IMG/VR virus record: IMGVR_UViG_3300042549_007921 | Location: 1 to 25,547 of that record | Source of the DNA: a virus | DNA length: 25,547 nt | Direction: 5' to 3' (one strand) | Shown: piece after piece, positions 14,090 through 22,200 of the stretch | Numbering within the stretch: position 1 is the stretch's first letter | Layout: each line of letters starts with the position of its first letter | The notes under the pieces: generated by a model | What the model was told of the DNA's origin: nothing | Seen by the model: the letters and a program-made list of their open reading frames with translations, nothing else | Database searches by the model: none | Made by a program: the position numbers and the translations under genes

Positions 14090-14926
14090 ATGAACACTTA
14101 TTATGATGGTAGTTCTGCAAGTATAGAGATCAATCTCTCTTATGAAGACGGGTCACAGGTTGATGTAGCGTCCATTACCTATAGTCTATTTGATGAAAAA
14201 GATGTGGCTCTCATATCAAATACACCATCGTCAACTTTTGTTTACGGTGATGCAACTGTATCGATCGTCATCCCGTGGACGGGAAATCAATTAGGTATTA
14301 AGCAGACAAGTGGCTCAAGAAGATTGTCAGTCAGTGCGGTGACAATGTTGGGTGATGTTGTTAAGTTTAATGAGATATATATCATAAATGGTAACATCTC
14401 TTTGATTTATATGACTAATTCTTACCAAACAATTCAAGAGGCTGAATTAAATGCCTTTAATACTGCAAATATCGATGCGTTTAACTCCGCTTCGTCTGCT
14501 GAAAAGATAACGGCATTGTCAGATGCCTTTAAGCATTTAGGAATGATGACTTATTCAATTGACTATAACTACTTAGGTGGAGCAGTTGATTACATTACAG
14601 AGTACAACACGGGAGCATCTGGAACGTCTATGTCTCAGTTTGGAAGACGTACTGTAATAGTTGATAAGTTGAACTTATTGCCAGAGACTTATATTAGTAT
14701 GTTACCTAGTGCTTTCTTTGCAAAGTTAAAGATTGCCCAAGTGATAGAGGCTAATGAGATTCTAAGCAATAGTGATGGTAGATCAACAGGTATAATTTCT
14801 CAGAAAATTGGTGAGTCATCAATGTCATGGAGACAAACAAAGCCGTTAGCACTTCCTGTTTCAAGAAGAGCATTGGAGTCATTAACAGGTTATCTTCATT
14901 ATGGAAGTAAGCTTGGACACGGTTGA
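14090..14926 (+). CDS. structural protein, probable head-tail adaptor
   Basis: A 278-aa protein. Residues about 1-110 are beta-rich, like an Ig-type fold (SIEINLSYEDGSQVDVASITYSLFD). The rest is helical, including a Tyr-rich segment (TYSIDYNYLGG) and a conserved-looking end (SRRALESLTGYL). Position between capsid and the head-closure type gene suggests a connector or adaptor below the portal. No close family is recalled with certainty. The next gene starts inside its last 26 bases. Confidence 0.55.
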   Translation: MNTYYDGSSASIEINLSYEDGSQVDVASITYSLFDEKDVALISNTPSSTFVYGDATVSIVIPWTGNQLGIKQTSGSRRLSVSAVTMLGDVVKFNEIYIINGNISLIYMTNSYQTIQEAELNAFNTANIDAFNSASSAEKITALSDAFKHLGMMTYSIDYNYLGGAVDYITEYNTGASGTSMSQFGRRTVIVDKLNLLPETYISMLPSAFFAKLKIAQVIEANEILSNSDGRSTGIISQKIGESSMSWRQTKPLALPVSRRALESLTGYLHYGSKLGHG

Positions 14927-15590
14927 TACATTAAATGCTATAGACACTTGCGTTGCAGGCGTTGATGCAACTTATAAGCTTTTTATGACCTCGATCATTG
15001 GTGAATTTCATCGATGTTCATCGAGCAATGTTAATAAGCAAACAGTCAGATATTTTCGTCAATCCTGCAAGCAAATTCAAGCATCTGCGCTGTCTTCTAT
15101 AAATGCTACGCTATGCGATGGGTTAAGAAATATCGAAGCGTCACTGCCCAGTATGATTGTCAAAGACTTTGCTTTGACCAAGACCGATCTTGAAAAAAAA
15201 TTAAAGGGAGCGTATCAAGCTCAGATGTTATTGGACATTGAAGCCTCTCGATCTGACTTGTTTAGATATGCACTGGCGGTCACATCAAGAATTGATCTAG
15301 GCGATAGACAATCGTCCGCAATGATTGCCGCTGACAAATCCGTTAGGTTTAATTTTATCGACAGAGCAGGTAAAAAGTGGAACTCAAGTCGTTACATATT
15401 TACCATCACTCGATTTGAAATCATTAAGGCAATTTATTTTAGCTTTATGTTAGATGCGATCTCTATTGGGGAAACTAAGCTCACTTTGTCAAATGGGTCT
15501 TTAATAGATTTCTCAGAAATTGAAAAATACAGTCACCCAAACTTAAAACTTATACCAATTCAATCAGTTATAAATAAAGTAAGTCATTAA
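14901..15590 (+). CDS. structural protein of the connector region, function unknown
   Basis: A 229-aa protein, mostly helical in the first 150 residues (several Ser/Ala-rich helices, KKLKGAYQAQMLLDIEASR) with a beta-rich end (FNFIDRAGKKWNSSRYIFTIT). It overlaps the previous gene by 26 bases, so translation is coupled. Context suggests a head or neck component; minor head proteins in this place are often about this size. No motif decides it. The stop codon lies inside palindrome j. Confidence 0.5.
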   Translation: MEVSLDTVDTLNAIDTCVAGVDATYKLFMTSIIGEFHRCSSSNVNKQTVRYFRQSCKQIQASALSSINATLCDGLRNIEASLPSMIVKDFALTKTDLEKKLKGAYQAQMLLDIEASRSDLFRYALAVTSRIDLGDRQSSAMIAADKSVRFNFIDRAGKKWNSSRYIFTITRFEIIKAIYFSFMLDAISIGETKLTLSNGSLIDFSEIEKYSHPNLKLIPIQSVINKVSH

Positions 15591-15597
15591 TTACTTA
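15580..15597 (+). promoter_or_regulatory. 18-bp palindrome copy j, putative operator
   Basis: TAAGTCATTAATTACTTA. It overlaps the stop codon of the preceding gene. TATAAA (15569-15574) ends five bases upstream, with no convincing -35. The tail-connector block starts 62 bp downstream. Confidence 0.65.
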
Positions 15598-15659
15598 CTT
15601 TTTAATCAATAGCCTGTTAGAATATGAGTAGGTTTAATAAATAACTTGAGAGTCGAGCA

Positions 15660-16004
15660 ATGTCACTAAAAGGCACAGTTCCAATGAAGATTGAAAGACA
15701 TGGCTCCCATGATGAGTATGGGCAACCTTTATTGTCTTCAACTTACTTATCTTATTGCTCAATCGTTAAGTTGGTGAGCGAAAGTGCAAAGACAGTTGCG
15801 AGAGGTAGTCAGTCTGCATCGCTTGGAAACGCTCATGAAATGGTATCAGATTCAATATTGTTAGCCAATCTAACGCCTTCTGTCAGCGTTGGTGATCGTG
15901 TCACTGTAAAGGGCATCGCACTTAGGGTTGATAAGATGATTTTTAGAGCCGATGTGCGTGGAAGGGAAGATCACTACCAATTAGAGTGTTCGATATGGGC
16001 GTAA
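15660..16004 (+). CDS. head-tail joining (stopper-like) protein
   Basis: A 114-aa beta-rich protein. Size, position and the pattern of a small barrel ending VSVGDRVTVKGIALRVDKM then YQLECSIW match head-closure proteins of the SPP1 gp16 or similar type, which plug the portal and join head to tail. A GAG-containing ribosome site precedes the ATG. It overlaps the start of the next gene. Confidence 0.65.
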   Translation: MSLKGTVPMKIERHGSHDEYGQPLLSSTYLSYCSIVKLVSESAKTVARGSQSASLGNAHEMVSDSILLANLTPSVSVGDRVTVKGIALRVDKMIFRADVRGREDHYQLECSIWA

Positions 16005-16444
16005 TACTCAGTGGCTTTAATGATCTAACTGCGAACTTGATGAACATAGCGGATAGAAGTAGTCGCGGTGCTAGAGATGAATTGGCAAAAGGTGCTGAAG
16101 ATATAAAAGATCTTGCCGTGCTATATGCCCCTATTGATGAGGGCAATCTTGAAAGAGCAATTAAGGTTAAAAAGTTTTCTGACGTATCAAACAACAGAAG
16201 AAATACCTACTCGGTTTATGTTGACGAGGATGTAGCTGCTAAAAATTCCAAGACCGGAACGGTTGGTGGCTATGCAGTTAGGATGCATGAAAGTGATTAT
16301 GAGCTAGGCGTTCTATCACAAGACAAACAAGATTCTGCAAACGTCAAGGTGGGCAGAAAGTATTTAGAAAGAGCTTTGGAAGACCTTGATCAAGAAATTA
16401 AACGAAAAGTAGAGTCGAAAGTTGGCGTAGGCGTAGGTCACTAA
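15995..16444 (+). CDS. HK97 gp10-like tail completion protein
   Basis: A 149-aa protein with the HK97 gp10-type pattern: an N-terminal helical repeat (SRGARDELAKGAEDIKDLAVLYAPIDEGNLERAI, about 25-58) where APIDEGNL is the conserved 'APxDTGxL' motif, a beta segment (TYSVYVDEDVAA) and a C-terminal helix (RKYLERALEDLDQEIKRKV). Such proteins complete the head-tail interface. The ATG at 15995 is chosen over a GTG at 15986 because TTAGAG precedes it at normal spacing. It overlaps its upstream neighbour by ten bases. Confidence 0.8.
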   Translation: MGVILSGFNDLTANLMNIADRSSRGARDELAKGAEDIKDLAVLYAPIDEGNLERAIKVKKFSDVSNNRRNTYSVYVDEDVAAKNSKTGTVGGYAVRMHESDYELGVLSQDKQDSANVKVGRKYLERALEDLDQEIKRKVESKVGVGVGH

Positions 16445-16818
16445 TGAATCTAAAACCTTTTTGGGACATATTGTCACCAAGACTACCAGAGCAACAAGTT
16501 TTTATGTATCACCTACCAGACTCATTTATGGAGGGCGTACTTATTCTGCATGGGGCGGTTGGTGCAAAACTTGATCCAGACTTGCCGGATTATAAACGTG
16601 CAAAGTTTCAGGTCATAGTAAGAAGTGATAACTACGAAAGTGGCTATGGCATAGCAAAGCAGGTGATGGCAGTTTTTAAAGCAGTAAATAGATACTCTGA
16701 TGGAATTATGTTGATCCATTTCATTCAACCACTTAATGACCCGATTTCATACCCAGTATCGAAAGGGGGTTTTACCGAATTCTCCGTCAATTTTGAGACG
16801 GTTTATGTTGAACACTAA
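16444..16818 (+). CDS. tail terminator protein (minor capsid protein type)
   Basis: A 124-aa alpha/beta protein in the position between the gp10-like and tail tube genes, where tail terminators occur. The YKRAKFQVIVRSDNYESGYGIA stretch resembles the conserved part of such proteins; written as key residues it is FQVIVRSDNYESG at about 58-70. The last strand ends FSVNFETVYVEH. The terminator caps the tail tube and sets tail length with the tape measure. Its ATG shares one base with the preceding stop, so translation is coupled. Confidence 0.7.
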   Translation: MNLKPFWDILSPRLPEQQVFMYHLPDSFMEGVLILHGAVGAKLDPDLPDYKRAKFQVIVRSDNYESGYGIAKQVMAVFKAVNRYSDGIMLIHFIQPLNDPISYPVSKGGFTEFSVNFETVYVEH

Positions 16819-16844
16819 ACTTAACACTTAAATAGGAAACTAAA

Positions 16845-17699
16845 ATGGCAAGTTCTACCAATAATGTAAAACTGGGCGTATGCTCAATCTTGTACAAAGG
16901 CGTTGATTTGGGTTATACCAAAGGCGGCGTTGATGTTGACGTAACTACTGATACTCATCAAACAATGGTTGACCAATTTGGCGACTCTATCGTTAATGAG
17001 TGGATTACTAAACGTAATATTAAAGTTACTTGCCCATTGGCTGAAACTACACTTGATAACCTAATCGCTATCATGCCTGGCTCAACAATGAAAAGTAACG
17101 GCACAGCGGCAACAGGTACTATTACTATCGCAACTCTACCTCTTACTGGTGAAACCATTATTGTTAATGGCGCAACCATTACTTTTAGAACAGCCGCATC
17201 TAACGCCGCTGAAGTAACTATTGGTGCAACGACAGCAACGGCAGCTACTAACTTGGCAGCGGTTTTAAATGCTTCAGTTGATTCAGGAATTACTCCCGCT
17301 ACTTATGGCAACGCTACTCCAAGTCAAGTATCTGTTGTTTATGATATTAAATCTATTGCTGGCAATGGCTTTACTTTGGCAACGGGTACAGCGGCTGCAA
17401 AAGTAACAATGTCAGGTGCAGTATTAACTGGTGGTGTTGCTGGAACAGTGGTTCGTGTTGACGTAACTAATGGCATAGGCGTAAGTTTATTGGCAACTGC
17501 CGGTGTATTAACTTTGCACCCAATTGCTAATGGCGCTTCAACTGCTGAAGATTTAACTGTACCACTAGCTTCAACCGCTGGTGCGATGAAATTTTCATTC
17601 AAACACAATGATGAACGTATTTTCAATACCGAATTTACTGGCTACCCTGACCCAACAACAAAACTTCTATTCAAACTAGGTGATTTGTTGGCTGTATAA
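16845..17699 (+). CDS. major tail tube protein with inserted domain
   Basis: A 284-aa tail tube protein. The opening (VKLGVCSILYKGVDLGYTKGG) and the closing strand region (MKFSFKHNDERIFNTEFTGYPDPTTKLLFKLGD) fit the tube fold. Between about 88 and 197 lies an Ala/Thr/Gly-rich block (TITIATLPLTGETIIVNGATITF, IGATTATAATNLAAVLNAS) of a type recurring as an add-on in phage structural proteins; it would project from the tube surface. Tube proteins without such a block are near 150-180 aa. Codon choice is biased to GGT, GCT and ACT, as in the capsid gene, fitting strong expression. AGGAAA precedes the ATG. Confidence 0.85.
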   Translation: MASSTNNVKLGVCSILYKGVDLGYTKGGVDVDVTTDTHQTMVDQFGDSIVNEWITKRNIKVTCPLAETTLDNLIAIMPGSTMKSNGTAATGTITIATLPLTGETIIVNGATITFRTAASNAAEVTIGATTATAATNLAAVLNASVDSGITPATYGNATPSQVSVVYDIKSIAGNGFTLATGTAAAKVTMSGAVLTGGVAGTVVRVDVTNGIGVSLLATAGVLTLHPIANGASTAEDLTVPLASTAGAMKFSFKHNDERIFNTEFTGYPDPTTKLLFKLGDLLAV

Positions 17700-17703
17700 T
17701 TAA

Positions 17704-17721
17704 TAAGTCATTAGTGACTTA
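17704..17721 (+). promoter_or_regulatory. 18-bp palindrome copy l, putative operator
   Basis: TAAGTCATTAGTGACTTA, a perfect 7-bp dyad. A consensus TATAAT (17695-17700), formed partly by the tail tube stop region, ends three bases upstream; the best -35 is TTCAAA with a long 19-base spacer. Unlike copy i, a terminator lies downstream of it rather than upstream. Confidence 0.75.
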
Positions 17722-17744
17722 TGACAACTTTATAATTTATATCA

Positions 17745-17774
17745 AAGCCCCTTGTTTTAAAGGGGCTTAACTTT
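17745..17774 (+). terminator. intrinsic terminator between tail tube and chaperone genes
   Basis: AAGCCCCTT, loop GTTTTA, AAGGGGCTT (17745-17768), then AACTTTT. The 9-bp GC-centred stem is strong but the T run is short and offset, so some read-through is likely. It would cut expression from the tail tube gene into the chaperone and tape measure genes, which are needed in lower amounts. Confidence 0.75.
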
Positions 17775-17784
17775 TGAGAATGGT

Positions 17785-18117
17785 ATGACAAAAATATTAA
17801 ATATAGATGCTTTGGTTAAGGAAGAGCGAGTTATCAAATTAGAGGGAGTTACTTATCAGATTAAGGATATCTCTGTTGCTGATTTTATTAAGATTAATCA
17901 AATGGCAGAAGAAGCTGATAAAAAAGAAGAACCGACCGTAGCAGAGCGTGTGATGTTTCTGGCTGAGACGGTATTTATTAGTGTTCCAGATTGCCCTAAA
18001 GAAGTGTTGATGAAGTGTTCATTGGCTGAGTTAAACATGATTGCATCGTTTGCAAGAGATGGAACACTTCCTGAAGATGAGTCAGTAGAAGTATTGGATG
18101 AATCTGGAAAAAAGTAG
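17785..18117 (+). CDS. tail assembly chaperone, zero-frame product (lambda gpG role)
   Basis: A 110-aa acidic protein between tail tube and tape measure genes. It starts ILNIDALVKEERVIKLEG and is helical after a short beta part, like many tail chaperones. Its last sense codons are GGA AAA AAG before TAG, giving the heptamer A AAA AAG at 18108-18114, a classic -1 slippery site. Ribosomes that slip continue into the next frame, so this gene yields a short and a long product. Chaperones of this kind coat the tape measure protein during tail assembly and are not in the finished virion. Confidence 0.85.
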   Translation: MTKILNIDALVKEERVIKLEGVTYQIKDISVADFIKINQMAEEADKKEEPTVAERVMFLAETVFISVPDCPKEVLMKCSLAELNMIASFARDGTLPEDESVEVLDESGKK

Positions 18118-18416
18118 ATAAGCTAATATCGCTTGATTTTGGTTTTTTATTCTGCCGAGTGCTTGCCTATTATGGAATGGGTGACATTTCGGCACTAGAA
18201 ATGCCTGTCAAGAGATTTTGGCTATTATCAAGCTCTATTGATCGCATGAAGTCAGCGGATGACATTAGATCAATTAGAGTTGCGGCGGCAGTATTAGATC
18301 AAGAAGCTTATAAGTCCACTTTGGAGAGCTTGTCAGAATCTGTTGGTAGTGTAGCTAACAAATCTGATGAAATTGATAGAGAGGGGCTGGATGAACTAAA
18401 GGCAATGATGAGTTAA
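18114..18416 (+). CDS. tail assembly chaperone, -1 frameshift extension (lambda T role)
   Basis: The -1 frame is open from the slippery site to TGA/TAA at 18416 and adds 100 residues, beginning VDKLISLDFGFLFCRVLAYYG. The fused product would be about 210 aa. An internal GTG at 18159 in the same frame could be misread as a separate start, but it has no ribosome site, and the frame is continuous with the upstream slip. The pairing mirrors lambda G/GT, where the T part binds the tail tube subunit and the G part binds the tape measure. A weak AAGC/GCTT stem follows the heptamer; no strong stimulatory hairpin is obvious. Confidence 0.85.
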   Translation, partial: VDKLISLDFGFLFCRVLAYYGMGDISALEMPVKRFWLLSSSIDRMKSADDIRSIRVAAAVLDQEAYKSTLESLSESVGSVANKSDEIDREGLDELKAMMS

Positions 18417-18448
18417 TAAACGATTGATAAAGACTGGAGCTTGTGACT

Positions 18449-19270
18449 ATGAAGACTGAAATACCTGTTGTCGAATTAAGAGAGTTTAAAATATACAAAT
18501 TAACCTCCCCATCTGGAAAGTCTTACGTAGGTCAGACTTGCAATCTTCGCAACAGATTTTATGGTCACAGGTCTTCATCAAATAGATGTGTTGCTATAGC
18601 AAATTCAATTAAAAAATATGGATTTGATTCATTTTTAAAAGAGGTTATTGCCGATAACCTAACGATTGATGAAGCAAATAACTTAGAGTCTTTTTTCATT
18701 AACGCCTTTAACACAATGGCTCCAAATGGATACAATCTTAGAGAAGGCGGTGCAAATGGAAGAATGTCTCAAGAGTCAAAAGAAAAGATAAGAAAGGGCT
18801 TAATTAATCGCCCAGTTAGTGCCGAGACTAGAGAAAAGATCGGAAATGCAAATAGAGGTTTAGTAAGATCGGCAGATGTTGTTATGCGACATAGAGATGC
18901 TATTACTGGAAGGAAACACTCTCAGGAGCATAAAGATAAGATTTCCGCAAGCGCAATGGGTCATTGCGTTTCAAAACTAACTAGGGAAAAGATTTCAGCA
19001 AGTAATACTGGATATATTACATCAGAACATACAAAGAAAAGACTATCTGATATCAATGCTGGTGAAAAACACCCAAGAGCCAAAAGATGGGTGTTAATAG
19101 ATCCATTCGGAAATGAGCATCATGCCCTCAGTTTGACGGAAATTTGTAAAGAAAATGGATTAAGTGCATCGCTAATTGCGAGAGCTGCAAAAACATCCTA
19201 TAAGCACAAAGGGTGGAAATCATTTATTTTGGACGATTTTATTGAAACAATTAATGGAGGTGTATCTTGA
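18449..19270 (+). CDS. GIY-YIG homing endonuclease (NUMOD-containing)
   Basis: A 273-aa endonuclease. The GIY-YIG domain shows KIY (14-16), YVGQT (26-30), Arg-rich LRNRFYGHR (33-41) and the catalytic Glu E80 in NLESFFI. Residues about 100-200 contain NUMOD3-type repeats (SQESKEKIRKGL, SAETREKIGNANRG, SQEHKDKISASAMG, TREKISASNTG). The end (LTEICKENGLSASLIARAA then HKGWK) is a NUMOD1-like helix-turn-helix. It lies between the tail chaperone and tape measure genes, which are normally adjacent, so it is an inserted free-standing homing gene. GGAG sits nine bases before the ATG at 18449; a GTG at 18443 is too close to it. It carries the ribosome site of the tape measure gene. Confidence 0.93.
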   Translation: MKTEIPVVELREFKIYKLTSPSGKSYVGQTCNLRNRFYGHRSSSNRCVAIANSIKKYGFDSFLKEVIADNLTIDEANNLESFFINAFNTMAPNGYNLREGGANGRMSQESKEKIRKGLINRPVSAETREKIGNANRGLVRSADVVMRHRDAITGRKHSQEHKDKISASAMGHCVSKLTREKISASNTGYITSEHTKKRLSDINAGEKHPRAKRWVLIDPFGNEHHALSLTEICKENGLSASLIARAAKTSYKHKGWKSFILDDFIETINGGVS

Positions 19271-22200
19271 GTATCGGAAGACTTGTTGTTGAGCTTGAGT
19301 TAAATGATGGTCAATATACCAGTAGAATGACTCAAGCTGGTAGAACAGCTCAAACTCTATCTGGACAACTCAATCAAGTCAACCGAAGTCTGGGAGGCAT
19401 TCAGTCAGGTGTGACAGGGGCAATACCTCATCTTAGAGATATTGCAGTTGTTACCTCTGGACTACACTCTGTTTTTTCAATGGCGCAAGACACCATTGGA
19501 AAGTTTGCAGGTTCACTTATCAAAGCCAATGCTGAAGTTGAGCGAACCTCAATTCTTCTTCAAGGGCTATCAAAATCAGTCGATTCACAAGGCAAACTCA
19601 AAGATGCTGCCAAAGATATGGAGTTCTTGTTTGAGACTGCTAAACAAGCTCCATTTGCCTTAAAAGAGCTATCCAATTCATTTGTCAAGATGAAAGTCGT
19701 TGGTATGACTGATGTTGAGACAAAACTTAAAAATATCACTAATGCCATAGCCAGTTTCGGCGGATCTGATGAGTCGCTTCATAGAACTACTGTTGCCTTA
19801 CAACAGATGGCTTCTAAGGGCGTAATCTCTATGGAAGAGTTACGTCAGCAATTAGGTGAGTCTGTTCCGTCAGCGATGCAAAACATGGCAGATGGTATGG
19901 GCATGACCATGAGTTCAATGGTTAAAGCAATCTCTGAAGGGAAGGTGAGGGCATTACCTGCCATAGACGGCATGATGCAAGAAATGGAATTCTCAATGGC
20001 AGGGTCTTCAGCTCGCATGATGCAAACATGGAATGGCATGTTCTCGCAACTTGAAACCAACTGGATGTTGTTTCAAAAGAAAGTGGGTGATGGTGGGTCA
20101 TTTGAAGCGATCAAGACGGAACTTGGACGATTAAATGACTTTTTACAATCTGATTCTGCACTGAAGTGGGCGCAAACTTTTGGCGATGCGTTAAAAACAG
20201 GGATAGATGGACTTCACTCAATGGGCGAAGCGTGGAGCAAAAACAGTGAGATGATTGGCGGTGCGCTAAAGATGTTACTGGAATTTTGGGTAATATCTAA
20301 AGCGTTAAAAGGTCTTGGTAATATTGTCGGAGCAACGGCAGAAACCAGAGCATTAGCATCCAGTAGACTAAGACCACCCACACTTAAGCCAGGAACGCCT
20401 GCGACACCTGCAAATTGGGACCCTAAAAATGGTGCTGTGACAATGGGCACAGCGGAAGGTGCTGCAACGATGATTGCGGGAAGCGCAACCGCGATGACAG
20501 CTCTAAATGCCGCACTTGCCTTTATGCCTGGTTATTTAAAACTAATACCACTTGCTATATTGGGATGTGTTGAGGGTTATAAATACTTTAGCAATACGGC
20601 AGGAAAGGCGCTTGATGAGATATCTGCAAAGCAGGAGGAGTTAAATAAGAAAACGCTAGAGAGTGCTCGTATTGAGGGGGATGTTGCGCTAAAAACAATA
20701 GAGGACATTGACAAGGTTAAAGCCTCTATTGTTGAAATGGAGAGTGCAAAGATCAATGCAAAAAGAGATGTTGCAAATTCTCAAAACGTACTTTTTGCAC
20801 CGCAAAATGCAAGTATGATTGACACAGGGCTGACAGCCATTGCCAATAAATTCAATGGAACTGATGATTTAGAAAAACATAAAGCCACCGTTTTACGCAT
20901 GGAGACTGACATTTCATTGGCGAAAAAAGCTGTCTGGGAAGGCAGTGTTGAGTGGTTTGACAGAACAGAAAAGAGACAAATTGGAATAGCGAAAAATTCA
21001 TCAGAAACAGAGATGTCTATTGCCGCAACTACTTACAAGAATGAACTTAAGCTTATTCAGGAAGCATTAGATTTAGAGATAAAAGCAGGTCTCGATGGCG
21101 TTACGGCAAATAAGAATAAACATGCCGCCATTGTCCAGCTTCATAAGGATACATTAGCAAGCAATACCATCATGCTGGATAAGATGAAGGTAGATGCTGA
21201 AGCTGTGGTGTCAGGACTTAGAAGTAAAGATGTTGAAATAGCTATTTATATTGACAGCACAAAAGCATTAAAAGAAGCGGAAGATTTTCTCAATTTATTG
21301 AGACTGGCTGTTGCAAAAACAAAGCTTGCAATAGCCGCTACTAATGATGGAGGTAAGTCATCAGGACTTGCCAGCACATTAATTGGACAGCAAGCAGAAA
21401 TTGACAAAGCGGTTGCAAATATCTCTACCCTAAAAGGAACTATTGAGGATATAAAAGGAACTGGCGCAATTACGGAAGGTGATTTGATCGATCTTTCCAA
21501 AGCCACAGGCACGCTTACTTTTGTGTCAGAAGGAATGAAAAAGATTGTCGAATATCAAAAGGAATTAGCTCAAAATAAATTAAAAGGCGATGATGCGTTA
21601 ATGACTGGCGACACGGCTAAGTCACTAGAGGCTGGGATTAAACGCTTTGAGCAAGCAAAGGCGCAACTCGCAAAAGCGGTAAATGATAATCTGTCGCTAA
21701 ATAATCCAAAACTTGCAACAGCGATGGCAAGACAAGAGGACGGCTCTGGCGCCATAACTGACGCAATGAGAGATGCCGCTAACGCAAGAATAAACGCGGG
21801 AGGGGATTTCAAAGATAAAGGCAACCTTGTTCTGTCCACTTCAATGTCGCAATTGCAAACATCAGCAGTTGGATTGCGAGATCCAGAACAAGTTAAAAAG
21901 TTGACTCTATTGATTGAGGCAAATGTTGATGCGCTCAATCTTGAAACAAAAGCACAAGAGGGTTTGGCAACAGCAACAGCAGGAACCGCTGCTGCACATG
22001 AAAAGCTTAATGAGTTAGCTAAAGGTGGCACTTTTGAGCGTGAGACATTGGCAAAGCTTGAAAGACAATACGGTTTAGAGAAAGGTGTATTGGACGCATT
22101 GTGGCAAGTTGAGTCATCACGCGGCAAAAACATGTCAACAAAAGACTCATCAGCACAAGGTCATTTTGCAATAACAAATGGCACCGCTGACACAATGGGT

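Noticed and set aside
18159-18416. An independent 85-aa gene starting at GTG 18159.
   Set aside because: There is no ribosome site, and the frame is continuous with the -1 slippage product from 18108-18114, so it is treated as the frameshift extension.
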